DNA of 64,000 nucleotides from Balneolales bacterium ANBcel1 (GCA_029688905.1 JARULB010000004.1:330384-394383), one strand, 5' to 3'; shown: positions 35,501 through 43,799, numbered from the stretch's first letter. Translations and numbers: made by a program. Notes: generated by a model not told the origin, from the sequence alone.

Positions 35501-36477
35501 TCTCGGTATCCTTCTTCAATATTCGGAGAAATGTCAGCGACGGACTGCAAATCGAGGAGTTTCCCTGCACCTCGTGCATGCCCGACACCACATCCACCGA
35601 CATTGCCTATAATATGTGGCAGGTCGAGGTGAACGCCATCAGCAAACTGAATCGATGGAGCCTGCTCGAATTGGGGTACTATTACAGCCCCTACCGCGTA
35701 TCGACCGAATCTTTCTACTCCCGGGAGTTCCGGCAGGAAGTAGCCGGTTCAACATCGCGCTACTACATCGGCTCCACCTGGTCTGCTGCCTGGATGTTTG
35801 ATTTTTCCCTGCCCGACCGGCACGGCGATATCGCACCGCTCGGCTGGCGCGGCTTGATCCGGTACCGGTATGAGCCCAGCGAACTGCTCGATTCCTACGA
35901 TATCCGGGACGGGACACTCATCCCCGTTTACGACAACTTCAACAACCATTCTGTTGAAATTGACCTGCGTGCCGGCACGGTGCTGCGGCAACAGCGCCTG
36001 AGTCTGCGCACCCGGTTCTTCAGCTATTTCGAAGGGCCTGACGAATTTTTCTATCTGGATTATATCGGCGGCATGATCGGCATGCGCAGTTATCCGTACT
36101 TTGCACTGGGCGGAACAACAACCGCGTTTACCCAGCTCTCCTGGTTTGTACCGCTTAAAACCGATATCTATCAGCAAATGGGGCGTTTTACCCTCGACAA
36201 AGTATTCCTGCGCCTGTTTGCCGAAGCCGGAAACGGCTGGGGCGGCCCCATTGACATCGACCGGAGAATCAAAACCGGGGCCGGTGCAGAGCTGCGAATC
36301 GGGATGAATTCCTACTACTTCTTCCCAACCAGTTTTTTTATCAGCGGCGCCTACGGATTCAATTCGTATGATATCCAGCTTCCCGAAGCATTCCTTACGG
36401 AAGTTCCCGACGGGAGAGTTGATTATGGGAACCAATTACTAATAAATTTCGGCATTCTGTTTGATTTCGAGTTCTGA
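32572..36477 (+). CDS. Gluzincin metallopeptidase fused to PD40 propeller and outer-membrane barrel
   Basis: The 1301-residue protein has a signal peptide (~15-36) and a peptidase-MA-like domain. Its zinc motif is H144-E-F-T-H148, and a third ligand E204 lies in WLAEGTAQY. WD40/PD40-type propeller blades follow from ~345 (YPAYTPDGGQIAYLSN, FSFSPDGERIAYSRS, PVWSPDGRTLAAG, AAWHPDGDRLFFAY, PAVSHDGTWLYYS). The last ~400 residues are outer-membrane beta strands ending in Phe (ILFDFEF). Two low-complexity inserts interrupt it: a His/Ser/Asn-rich one (~392-433) and a Ser/Thr/Ala-rich one (~686-785) with near-homopolymeric Thr. It is likely an outer-membrane protease; substrate unknown. It is translationally coupled to the M6-like gene (TGATG). 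Confidence 0.85.
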   Translation: MQLFCSLFKNPLSAIPALLMLLFMAVGVLIPADTYAQRDPALYNYPQNHLGWYTIESDHFLVHFQEGSSRPAQVASRIAEEVYGPITELYGHEPEHKVSLLIIDRLDYSNGAAFFYDNKIEIWLPSLDTPLRGTHNWLRNVITHEFTHIVQLQASMKRTRRVPAIYLQWLSYEEVRRPDVLYGFPSGIISYPLAGISMPAWLAEGTAQYMHSELHYDYWDSHRDMLLRTRILDDNYLGLEKMGTFSSKTSLERELTYNQGFAFTYYLVDRFGEEALADITRAFSQRGVYDVRKAIREATGIDGRVVFNDWIEELKAHYEEMVEGTEKDPENRSWIEPFGFFNFYPAYTPDGGQIAYLSNKFSDGAMAFLYMRDVETDEEESAYEARLLEEPSLSHASHTSHSNAHQSLRNRNLPPGHPSSSTINHNGHSCQFGALQLRRLETSFSFSPDGERIAYSRSSLNPQGEQYRDLYIHDIATSDSERLTFSQRLHDPVWSPDGRTLAAGKIEDGSVNLFLYDLERDSLIRVTDFRHGEQVYRAAWHPDGDRLFFAYADTAHRGIYELSAPGSQDPAYELSGHETGHVSIFPRFADNAWRESMRPVLTSPAVDYRDPAVSHDGTWLYYSADHNGIFNIYRLSLDTGKSQKITNVAGGAFMPHPHPHKKALLYSEYVSTGYKIAELDLSATEFVNGSSPGAPVSTAGTTGERPAAGQQSVAETQARAEDRTDSVHHPAASQFADFTDPGFHAFPVTGTTTGTTTITNSTTTTGTASATTTTTVTATISASADDAGSDAFPNADRLLRNPHASATWQGADHTPTSITSLNIFDDTDLEPLSETAIAHADTGSYSFQISTRGSSSERSFYRYDDQFTTFQFYPVIRFDNYSRMRGSNSDLLTSGQFGDLGNNLWRDAKIGTYFVSREMLERFTIFGGGLIGAGSRPSDGVSNFFNPGRLVDLDRDLFLEVEYVGLPFLKRHWSPTLSVSFFNIRRNVSDGLQIEEFPCTSCMPDTTSTDIAYNMWQVEVNAISKLNRWSLLELGYYYSPYRVSTESFYSREFRQEVAGSTSRYYIGSTWSAAWMFDFSLPDRHGDIAPLGWRGLIRYRYEPSELLDSYDIRDGTLIPVYDNFNNHSVEIDLRAGTVLRQQRLSLRTRFFSYFEGPDEFFYLDYIGGMIGMRSYPYFALGGTTTAFTQLSWFVPLKTDIYQQMGRFTLDKVFLRLFAEAGNGWGGPIDIDRRIKTGAGAELRIGMNSYYFFPTSFFISGAYGFNSYDIQLPEAFLTEVPDGRVDYGNQLLINFGILFDFEF

Positions 36478-36684
36478 AGCATGGCGACACGGTATCAACG
36501 GCATCTTGCCCGATCGGCACGGCAGGTACAGCATTTTGAACCACCGGTTGCCGGCCCGCCCGATTCGCCGGTTCGCTGCATCAGTACAAAATCGCATTGC
36601 CGCTTCACCTGAACATCGCATCATCCCGTTACCGGTCTGCAGGATAGCCGGTATTACCGCATCAAATTAACCTGAACGCCTGTT

Positions 36685-37689
36685 ATGATCCGTTTCGGCT
36701 TTAATATCTCCGCTTTTGTATCTGCCGCCCTGATGGCGCTTTCAATAATCGGCCTGTCTGCGGCCGGCGCAACCGGAACGGTGCCCGGCGCTCCCACATC
36801 CGCCATACAGCCCGAACAAGGCGCTGAATCCGGCTCATTGTCGATTGCGGACCTTCGCTCGAGACCCATCCTCCCGGGACCCCGCCACGTTTCACTGCGC
36901 GATAGCGACAACGGCTGGAATTCCGGGTTCATGGCATCGATCAGCAATTCCCCCGGCTACGCATTCCTGGCTTCTGCGGCACTACCCGGCCTGGGGCAGG
37001 CAGCCAACCGCCAGTGGTGGAAAACAGCCGTGTTTGTCACGGTTGAGGCCACTGCAATCGGTTTGTACCTCCACCGCCGCGACCGCGGACGTGACGGCGA
37101 GCGTTATTATGAATCTTACGGTGACGAGCACTGGAGTGTGGTGAAGTACGCACAGTATGTCGTCGAAAACCACCGGCACGAGCATGGCACCGACTTCGAG
37201 GATCTGCTGAACGAAGGGGTCGAGTATGATCCGGATCTGCCGTGGGGCGGCATTGAACCCGCCTTCGATACCGATATCGACTGGGCCGTGATCGACCGTG
37301 AAGCACTGAATGCAGCCGAACGCCGTAGCCTCTACGCGAACGGCCGCCCTTTTTCCCATACGGTAGAGCCGTACGGCGGCCAGCAATATTATGAATTGAT
37401 GAGCAAATACTATCAATTCGGGCCCGGATGGAGGCAGTGGGAAACCGGTGTGCATAACATTGACGAGCAGCGGATGCCTGAGGATTTTTTATACCATGCC
37501 CAGATCGGATACGATTTCAACGATGACCTGAACGTGGCCCGAAACATGCTCACCATACTGCTGGCAAACCATTTTATCGCCGCTTTCGACGCCTATTTCA
37601 CCCAGCAGCTCCGCAGAGCCAGGGTACAGCCCACCGCATCCATGGATTACGGGGTGCGCCCAACAATTGGCTTTGAATACCGTTTTTAA
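36685..37689 (+). CDS. DUF5683-like envelope protein
   Basis: The 334-residue protein has a signal peptide (~8-28), then a hydrophobic patch FLASAALPGLGQAANRQWWKTAVFVTVEATAIGLYLH (split here as residues ~92-127). This patch is characteristic of the DUF5683 family common in Bacteroidota envelopes. The middle is acidic and Tyr/Trp-rich. The end (TIGFEYRF) has a terminal Phe. Function is unknown. It follows the metallopeptidase after 207 bases in which I see no gene, and precedes the PASTA gene by 17 bases. Confidence 0.7.
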   Translation: MIRFGFNISAFVSAALMALSIIGLSAAGATGTVPGAPTSAIQPEQGAESGSLSIADLRSRPILPGPRHVSLRDSDNGWNSGFMASISNSPGYAFLASAALPGLGQAANRQWWKTAVFVTVEATAIGLYLHRRDRGRDGERYYESYGDEHWSVVKYAQYVVENHRHEHGTDFEDLLNEGVEYDPDLPWGGIEPAFDTDIDWAVIDREALNAAERRSLYANGRPFSHTVEPYGGQQYYELMSKYYQFGPGWRQWETGVHNIDEQRMPEDFLYHAQIGYDFNDDLNVARNMLTILLANHFIAAFDAYFTQQLRRARVQPTASMDYGVRPTIGFEYRF

Positions 37690-37706
37690 GAAAAATACCT
37701 CCGCCG

Positions 37707-38558
37707 ATGAAAAAAGCCCTCTCGTTCATTTTTCATTTTTTTACCGACCGCAAACTCTATTACCTGCTGGGTGGCCTGATACTGTTTGGCGGTATCTCCC
37801 TGATTGCCATGGATCGCTACATCATGCCCGCCTACACCAATTATCAGGACGGCATCACGGTTCCCGACGTCAGCCGGATGCCGCTGGAACAGGCCGCCTT
37901 GATGCTGGAAGAACGGGGTCTCCGCCACGAACTGGCCGCCAAGCGTTCCAACGAGGCTTTCCCACCCGATTTTGTAATCGACCAGACTCCCGCCGCCGGG
38001 ATGATCGTCAAACCGAACCGCAAGGTGTACATCACGGTCAATGCCACCTCCACACCGACCGTAGTGGTCCCGGAAGTTGAAAACCTCTCCCTGAGAAACG
38101 CCACCATTCAGCTTGAAAACTCCGGGCTTCAGGTGGGCAACATCACCTACGAATCCTCCCGTTTTCGCAACAGTGTACTGCGTCAGTCGATTCCGTCGGG
38201 CCGGAGAGTTGACCAGAACACCACGGTGGATATTGTGGTCGGCGACGGCTTGGGCACCGCCATGGTCTCGATTCCGGACATTTCCAACATGCACCTGACC
38301 GAAGCCCAGAATGTTCTGCGCGAAGCCGGTTTGCGGGTTGGTTCCATCCATTTTGAACCCACGGCAGCCGTACAACCCAACACCGTGCTGCGATACGACC
38401 CCGACGACCAGCCGGCCGTTTACGAGGGTACCGCGATCGACCTGGTGGTTTCGGTGAGCCCCGGCGAAGAGGAAGAAGAGGAAACCGGTCCGATTATCAT
38501 CGAAGATTCGGCACCCGACACTACCGGAGATCCCGACAGCTCCGACGGCCGGGAGTAA
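37707..38558 (+). CDS. Membrane-anchored protein with three PASTA domains
   Basis: The 283-residue protein has one N-terminal membrane helix (~18-36) and then three PASTA repeats beginning TVPDVSRMPLEQAALML (~51), VVPEVENLSLRNATIQL (~122) and SIPDISNMHLTEAQNVL (~194). It ends in an acidic tail. PASTA domains bind muropeptides or beta-lactams in kinases and penicillin-binding proteins of Gram-positives. Here there is no kinase or transpeptidase domain, as in stand-alone PASTA proteins of Bacteroidota. It is probably an inner-membrane protein facing the periplasm. It lies 17 bases after the DUF5683 gene and 92 before rpe. Confidence 0.88.
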   Translation: MKKALSFIFHFFTDRKLYYLLGGLILFGGISLIAMDRYIMPAYTNYQDGITVPDVSRMPLEQAALMLEERGLRHELAAKRSNEAFPPDFVIDQTPAAGMIVKPNRKVYITVNATSTPTVVVPEVENLSLRNATIQLENSGLQVGNITYESSRFRNSVLRQSIPSGRRVDQNTTVDIVVGDGLGTAMVSIPDISNMHLTEAQNVLREAGLRVGSIHFEPTAAVQPNTVLRYDPDDQPAVYEGTAIDLVVSVSPGEEEEEETGPIIIEDSAPDTTGDPDSSDGRE

Positions 38559-38650
38559 CCCGCACAGAGGTTACAAACCGACGGGACAATTTCCAATAAA
38601 TAGCCTATTTTACAGCCGCTCACTGATTCTCTCACATAGAATTAACCGAC

Positions 38651-39343
38651 ATGCTGCGCAGTTCGCCCCCGATCATAGCCCCATCGCTTCTTGCGGCCAA
38701 TTTCCGAAATCTGGAGAATGACATCAAACAGGCCGAGAACGGTGGCGCCGACTGGATTCATTGTGATGTTATGGATGGACATTTTGTGCCGAACATCAGC
38801 TTCGGACCGATGATCGTGGAGGCTGCCAGAGCCTGTACCAACGCTTTTCTGGATGTCCATCTGATGATTGAGGATCCCGAACGTTATATTCCCGCGTTTG
38901 CCAGGGCCGGTGCCGGACTCATCACAGTGCATATCGAAGCCTGTACCCATTTGCATCATACGCTTGAGCTTATACGGGAACATGGCTGCTATGCCGGAGT
39001 GGCCATCAATCCGGGCACGGCGTTAACCACGCTTCGGGCCGTTATAGAGGATGTCGACCTTGTTCTGTTGATGACCGTCGATCCCGGTTTCGGCGGCCAG
39101 CGATTTATTGAAATCAGTTACGACCGGCTTCGATCCCTTCATCTGATTCGTGAAGAGCTGAAGACGAAGTTCCTGATTCAGGTGGATGGCGGCGTTAATA
39201 GTAAAAATGCCGGCGACATTGCAGCTGCAGGTGCCGACGTTCTGGTGGCGGGAAGCAGCATCTTCAACAGCGACGATATTTCGGGACGTGTTGTCTCTCT
39301 CAGGAATGATGCGGCCTCCGGATATCGTTCTGATATTGTGTAA
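38651..39343 (+). CDS. rpe: Ribulose-phosphate 3-epimerase
   Basis: Rpe interconverts ribulose-5-phosphate and xylulose-5-phosphate in the pentose phosphate pathway. The 230-residue TIM barrel shows IAPSLLAANFRNL at the start, HCDVMDGHFVPNISFGP (~33, metal and catalytic Asp), LDVHLMIEDPERYI (~66), VLLMTVDPGFGGQRFI (~140) and IQVDGGVNSKNA (~176). Length and motifs are fully canonical. It is followed closely by phoH. Confidence 0.96.
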   Translation: MLRSSPPIIAPSLLAANFRNLENDIKQAENGGADWIHCDVMDGHFVPNISFGPMIVEAARACTNAFLDVHLMIEDPERYIPAFARAGAGLITVHIEACTHLHHTLELIREHGCYAGVAINPGTALTTLRAVIEDVDLVLLMTVDPGFGGQRFIEISYDRLRSLHLIREELKTKFLIQVDGGVNSKNAGDIAAAGADVLVAGSSIFNSDDISGRVVSLRNDAASGYRSDIV

Positions 39344-39374
39344 GTATCACCCTGAACCATAAAATCGAATCACC

Positions 39375-40421
39375 ATCGCAACAACCGAAAAAAAAGCCGA
39401 AACGAAATCCATTTTCATTGATAATGTGGACCCCGTAGTTGTTCTCGGCCTGCAGGACCGCCTTCTGAATCAGATTGACGAGGCCTTTGGGGAATCGCGC
39501 CTTACAGTGCGCGGCAACGAAATAAAGGTGAGTGGTCCGCCGGAACAGTTTGAAGCCATCGAGGCTGTCATCAAGGAGCTTATCCGGCTGGCCCGCCGAA
39601 ACGGGGCGGTCACCGAAAATGATCTGAGCACCTTGCTTGCGCTGCAGAAGAGTGACCGCATGCTGCGCAAAACTACCATCTCCCCGGAAGAAACGCTGCT
39701 GTATACCACAACCGGAACTCCGGTAACGGCCCGTACCGCCAATCAGAAAGAAATTGTCAAGGCTTGCAACAAAGACGATATCGTATTTGCGATCGGTCCG
39801 GCGGGAACCGGGAAAACCTATACTTCGGTAGCGCTGGCGGTACGCGCCCTCAAAGAGCGGCAGGTCAAGAAGATCGTGCTGGTGCGTCCCGCGGTCGAAG
39901 CGGGAGAGAGCCTCGGGTTTCTGCCCGGAAACCTGAAAGATAAAATCGACCCGTATCTGCGTCCGCTTTATGATGCTCTGGAAGAGATGCTCGACTACGA
40001 CAAGCTGGAAATGAATCTCACGAAAAACATCATCGAGATCGCTCCGCTTGCCTACATGCGCGGCCGCACGCTCAACAATGCCTTTGTTATCCTTGATGAG
40101 GCGCAGAATGCCACCCAGACCCAGATGAAGATGTTCCTCACCCGTCTCGGGATTAACAGCAAGGCGATTATCACCGGCGACCTCACGCAGACCGACTTGC
40201 CGAAAAGCCAGCACTCCGGATTGCGTACCATTCAGCATATCCTGGAGTCCATCAAGGGCATTTCGTTTGTGTATCTGGATCAGACCGATGTTGTGCGGCA
40301 CAAGCTGATTCGGGATATCATCAAGGCCTATGAACGGTATGAAGACCGCGAAGCAGGGGTTTCAGATCCGTCATCCCACCACACCGCCGCATCCGACCTT
40401 CCGAAACCGGATGCGTCATGA
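39375..40421 (+). CDS. phoH: PhoH-like ATPase, probable non-ATG start
   Basis: PhoH-like proteins are cytoplasmic P-loop ATPases linked to phosphate stress and RNA metabolism. Motifs are GPAGTGKTYTSVALA (Walker A), LVRPAVEAGESLGFLPG, FVILDEAQNAT (Walker B) and ITGDLTQTDLP. The only standard start codon in frame is GTG 39426, but it cuts into the conserved first strand. Codons just upstream encode a homologous-looking TEKKAETKSIFIDN before VDPVVVLG. The frame is open back to a TAA at 39360. I therefore suggest ATC 39375 (or ATC 39369) as the start; the safe boundary is 39426. The stop overlaps the next ATG (ATGA). Confidence 0.85.
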   Translation: MATTEKKAETKSIFIDNVDPVVVLGLQDRLLNQIDEAFGESRLTVRGNEIKVSGPPEQFEAIEAVIKELIRLARRNGAVTENDLSTLLALQKSDRMLRKTTISPEETLLYTTTGTPVTARTANQKEIVKACNKDDIVFAIGPAGTGKTYTSVALAVRALKERQVKKIVLVRPAVEAGESLGFLPGNLKDKIDPYLRPLYDALEEMLDYDKLEMNLTKNIIEIAPLAYMRGRTLNNAFVILDEAQNATQTQMKMFLTRLGINSKAIITGDLTQTDLPKSQHSGLRTIQHILESIKGISFVYLDQTDVVRHKLIRDIIKAYERYEDREAGVSDPSSHHTAASDLPKPDAS

Positions 40422-41224
40422 TTACACCACTTTACCAGGGTACCTATTCGGTCGGCATGGACGGCAAGTTCATCCCCATCAGTCCCGATGATAAACCGAA
40501 ACGGGGACACCTCAAGCTAGCCCTCAACCCGTTCCTCATCCGTGACGATTCGCTCACGGCGCTCATCGATGCCGGGATCGGATCGTTCGGCCCGGGCAAT
40601 CAGTATGAAATGATGGTTGATAGCCTCGGCCGCCAGGGTGTCGAGCCGGAAGACATCCAGCATGTCTATTGCAGCCATCTGCATACCGATCATATCGGAG
40701 GTTTGCTTCACGAACGATTCGGAACCTACGAACTCACCTTTCCCAATGCCGCCATCTGGCTCTCGGGCCGGGAGTGGAAACGGTTCACCGAACGTGCCGA
40801 ACAGAAGGGCCATGACGATACCGTTCGCTGGGCTCTCTATCTGGAGACTTACGGAGACCTTCGCTTTGTGGAGGATACGGCACCCGAACCGGATTCCATT
40901 ACCATGACCACCATCGGCGGCCATACCGAGTTCCACCAGGCGATCCTGTTCGAAGGCCGCGACGAGAAGGCCATGATGCTTGGCGACGTGCTCGGGCGGC
41001 CCGTGGCCGTAAATCGAAAATTCGCCGCGAAATACGATTTCGACGGCAAACAAAGCCAGCAAATCCGGGATCACTATTTGCAAAAAGCACTCGAGGAAGA
41101 GTACCTTATCCTTACGTATCACAGTTACAACGGAGCGGTCATCGCTCTCAAGGATTTCGATCAAACCAAAGGATATCACATTGAGCACATCCCATCAGAT
41201 TCCACCGGAAACCGCCGCCGATGA
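40418..41224 (+). CDS. MBL-fold metallohydrolase
   Basis: The 268-residue protein has the metallo-beta-lactamase HxHxDH motif in CSHLHTDHIGGL near residue 87. Later metal ligands are in GGHTEFHQ (~168), MLGDVLGRP (~188) and the final His in LTYHSYNG (~233). The first strands form a long N-terminal hairpin typical of quorum-quenching or hydrolase-like MBL proteins. The substrate cannot be told. Its start overlaps the phoH stop by four bases and its end overlaps the nucleoside phosphorylase by 44 bases, so the three genes are one translationally linked unit. Confidence 0.88.
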   Translation: MITPLYQGTYSVGMDGKFIPISPDDKPKRGHLKLALNPFLIRDDSLTALIDAGIGSFGPGNQYEMMVDSLGRQGVEPEDIQHVYCSHLHTDHIGGLLHERFGTYELTFPNAAIWLSGREWKRFTERAEQKGHDDTVRWALYLETYGDLRFVEDTAPEPDSITMTTIGGHTEFHQAILFEGRDEKAMMLGDVLGRPVAVNRKFAAKYDFDGKQSQQIRDHYLQKALEEEYLILTYHSYNGAVIALKDFDQTKGYHIEHIPSDSTGNRRR

Positions 41225-42008
41225 AATCGCGCAGATACTCCGGAAAAAGGGTATCGGCATACCGGATGCATCCGTCATTCTCGGATCGGGGCTCGGTAAT
41301 TTCACACAGGTGCTGGACGACGCCGTAGTTGTGCCCTACAAACAGATTCCCGGCTTTCCAGCTACGAGTGTTGCCGGGCATGACGGAGCGCTTCACTTCG
41401 GGCGGATCGGCGACCGAAACGTACTGGTGTGGTCGGGCCGATTCCATTTTTATGAGGGACATCCTTTTGAACGGACCATCCTGCCGGTTCAGGTGGCCCA
41501 TGCCCTCGGCTGCCGGTCACTGATTGTAACCAACGCGGCTGGCGGTATCAATGACCGGTTTCAGGTCGGCGACCTGATGCTCATCGATGACATTATCACG
41601 CTCATGGTTTCAGTAAGCCCCTGGCGTAATAAGCTTTACAAGCGATACTCCAATGATGGGACGGTAGAGAGTGTAATTCGGATGGCTGCACGCGCCGGCA
41701 TTCCGGTCACCCGCGGATGCTATCTGTTTGCCAAAGGGCCCACGTACGAGACCAAAGCCGAAGTGCGCGCTTTTCGTGCCATGGGAGCCGACGCGGTGGG
41801 CATGTCAACCGCCGCGGAGCTGTATGAGGCGATACGACTGGATATGCAGTGCCTTGGAATTTCGCTGATTACCAACAAGGCGACGGGTGTGAGCAAGGGC
41901 AAGCTGGATCACGGCGAAATCAAGGAGGCCGCCACCCTTCGCGAGAAGGAGTTTGTTGCCCTTGTGAGCGGCATCATCACCGACAGGGACAGTCCGCTGT
42001 ACTGCTGA
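41181..42008 (+). CDS. Purine nucleoside phosphorylase, trimeric type
   Basis: PNP cleaves inosine and guanosine with phosphate to give ribose-1-phosphate and the base. The 275-residue chain shows LGSGLGNFTQVL (phosphate loop Ser, ~33), GRFHFYEGHP (~86, His), VTNAAGGINDRFQVGDLMLIDD (~112), GPTYETKAEVRAF (~188, purine-site Glu) and GMSTAAE with LITNKATG (~230, base-binding Asn). The start must be TTG 41181, since the nearby ATG 41221 is out of frame. The first 44 bases lie inside the upstream MBL gene. Spacing suggests re-initiation by coupled translation. Confidence 0.92.
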   Translation: MSTSHQIPPETAADEIAQILRKKGIGIPDASVILGSGLGNFTQVLDDAVVVPYKQIPGFPATSVAGHDGALHFGRIGDRNVLVWSGRFHFYEGHPFERTILPVQVAHALGCRSLIVTNAAGGINDRFQVGDLMLIDDIITLMVSVSPWRNKLYKRYSNDGTVESVIRMAARAGIPVTRGCYLFAKGPTYETKAEVRAFRAMGADAVGMSTAAELYEAIRLDMQCLGISLITNKATGVSKGKLDHGEIKEAATLREKEFVALVSGIITDRDSPLYC

Positions 42009-42040
42009 GCCGTTGCGCGTGCAGAATCAATCGGCAAAAC

Positions 42041-42059
42041 CCGGATCATTATTATCCGG
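42041..42059. terminator. Hairpin between converging PNP and photolyase genes
   Basis: CCGGAT-N7-ATCCGG forms a 6-bp stem midway in the 104-base gap between two converging stops. No T-run follows on either strand, so it is at best a weak or factor-assisted bidirectional terminator. Confidence 0.4.
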
Positions 42060-42112
42060 CCGTGGAGTCGGCTTTTCGGGCTGCCGCAGGATCAACCTCG
42101 AAGTAAAAACCA

Positions 42113-43597
42113 TCACTTCGCTTTCGTCGCATAGCGTCTGAGGTATTCATCAAGCCGGATTTTTTTTCGGGCACTATCGCTGCTCATATACCGGATTTTT
42201 CCGAAAACAGGGCGTTCCGGTCCCCAGGCTCTGTCGAACCGGCCAACAATCCAGAAGATTCCGGAATAGCTGTTCGGATCCCGCCCGTCCAGCGCGTAGG
42301 TGTTATTCAGGTCGATGAGGTATTTCAGTGCGGTTTGCGGGTCGGGGGTCCATTCCAGTACCTTTTTGCCCCAGAGCATGCGCAGGTAATTATGAATCCT
42401 GCCTTCCTCCCTCAGCTGGGTTTGCGCGGCATTCCAGAGCGGGTCGTGTGTGGCGGATTTTGCCAGGTCGTCGTACGAGTAGCTGTGTTCCCTGGGATCT
42501 TTGGCGTGGTCCGAGAGAGTCTGCAGCGCCCAGTCGGGCAGTGAGTCGTAGCGGTCGTATCCGGGGGTTTGATCTGCAAAATGAAATCCGGTTTCCCGCC
42601 AGGTGATGACCTCATCCAGGTACGACTCCACGGCGGGGTGACCGCCGAAAAACCCGGAGCGTTTGCCTCCTGCGGGTCTGACCCGGTTGACATCCCACCC
42701 GTCCGGCTGTTTTGAAAACACCTTCTCGACAACCTCAAACGGAGAGATTTTGCCGGTGTGCAGCCAGGGGCTGAGGCGGCTTGTCCGTTCCTTGTCGGGG
42801 TGGTTTCGGTCATCATCATAGCTTTCAAGATCATTGGAGACAAAGTCGTTGAGGCGGGCCAGGGCGGCTTTTCGTGTCCCTTTCAGGTCGACCGGTGCAA
42901 CCTGCCGATTCAGATCCGGCACCTGACGGATAAAAGCGGAGATGGCTTCATCCGTCTCCAGATGCATCGCCCCGGCTTCGCGCCTGTCGTGCAGGTCATC
43001 CGGCAGATCCGCCTTCCCGAAATGGTGCAGTTTCTGAAGCGGACTTTTCACGGGAGGATGGCGCCAGCACTCCAGAAACTTCTCCTGCATCAGTCTGCGG
43101 AATACAAATGCCGAATAGGGTGCTTTTCGGGAGAGTGCCATCGGGAGGATGCCGTTCGAGTCGACGGTAACAAACGGGATGTCCAGTTCTTTCTGAAGCC
43201 GCCGGTTCCGCTCCCGCATGATAAACACAGGGTATTCATCCGAGATCAGGATGGCGGCCCCGCTGCAAAGGTCGCGAAGCAACCGGTCATAGCTGCCTTT
43301 CTCTTTTTCAGGCCAGGGAATATAGGTGACTGATTCGGAATCGTGCAGCCGCTGCAGATGTTCGGCCATCCCCTGCAGGAGAAACGTGGTGGTCCGCGCG
43401 GTTGCCCAGGGGTAGTCAGCGGCCACGCCTTCCAGAATGACCAGGGGGCGTTTCAGCTTGTTGGCCCATGCCACAGCATACTCCAGCGCATAATTGTAAT
43501 GCAGGCGGCGGTGGATCTGCATCCAGTAGAGTACGTATCCCTTCCCCGGCTCACAGTCGACCCGAACGCGTTTTCGGAGTGAGTTAATATTCTCCAT
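42113..43597 (-). CDS. Class II CPD photolyase
   Basis: This flavoenzyme repairs cyclobutane pyrimidine dimers with light. The 494-residue chain fits class II: YVLYWMQIHRRLHYNYALEYA at the N-terminus, and the C-terminal FAD region with RMLWGKKVLEWTPDPQTAL (~410), NNTYALDGRDPNSYSGIFWIVGRFDRAW (~435) and FGKIRYMS. The class II tryptophan relay appears intact by eye (several Trp in these motifs), which supports photoreduction. The ATG at 43597 is the first in frame. It is a single-gene unit, plausible in a light-exposed saline or surface-water bacterium. Confidence 0.94.
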   Translation of the reverse strand: MENINSLRKRVRVDCEPGKGYVLYWMQIHRRLHYNYALEYAVAWANKLKRPLVILEGVAADYPWATARTTTFLLQGMAEHLQRLHDSESVTYIPWPEKEKGSYDRLLRDLCSGAAILISDEYPVFIMRERNRRLQKELDIPFVTVDSNGILPMALSRKAPYSAFVFRRLMQEKFLECWRHPPVKSPLQKLHHFGKADLPDDLHDRREAGAMHLETDEAISAFIRQVPDLNRQVAPVDLKGTRKAALARLNDFVSNDLESYDDDRNHPDKERTSRLSPWLHTGKISPFEVVEKVFSKQPDGWDVNRVRPAGGKRSGFFGGHPAVESYLDEVITWRETGFHFADQTPGYDRYDSLPDWALQTLSDHAKDPREHSYSYDDLAKSATHDPLWNAAQTQLREEGRIHNYLRMLWGKKVLEWTPDPQTALKYLIDLNNTYALDGRDPNSYSGIFWIVGRFDRAWGPERPVFGKIRYMSSDSARKKIRLDEYLRRYATKAK

Positions 43598-43799
43598 ATT
43601 CAGAAGTTTTCAATAGATTACGTTTGATTCGGGCTTGTCACGTTATCCCGGTTGCGCAATGCAAAGAGCCTGTGCGAGTCAAAAAGGATAACGGGGCAAA
43701 ATCGTTCCAAACCCGGATGTGCGGGATTTTGAAACAAAATAAAAAAACAGAGCGTAAGCCGGGGTAAATGCAACTCGAATCTGATCAATCTTTTTAATT

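Noticed and set aside
36478..36684. Possible small gene between the protease-barrel and DUF5683 genes
   Set aside because: The 69-codon frame at 36461-36670 starts inside the upstream gene and has an Arg/Pro-rich composition with no start context; nothing else is visible there.
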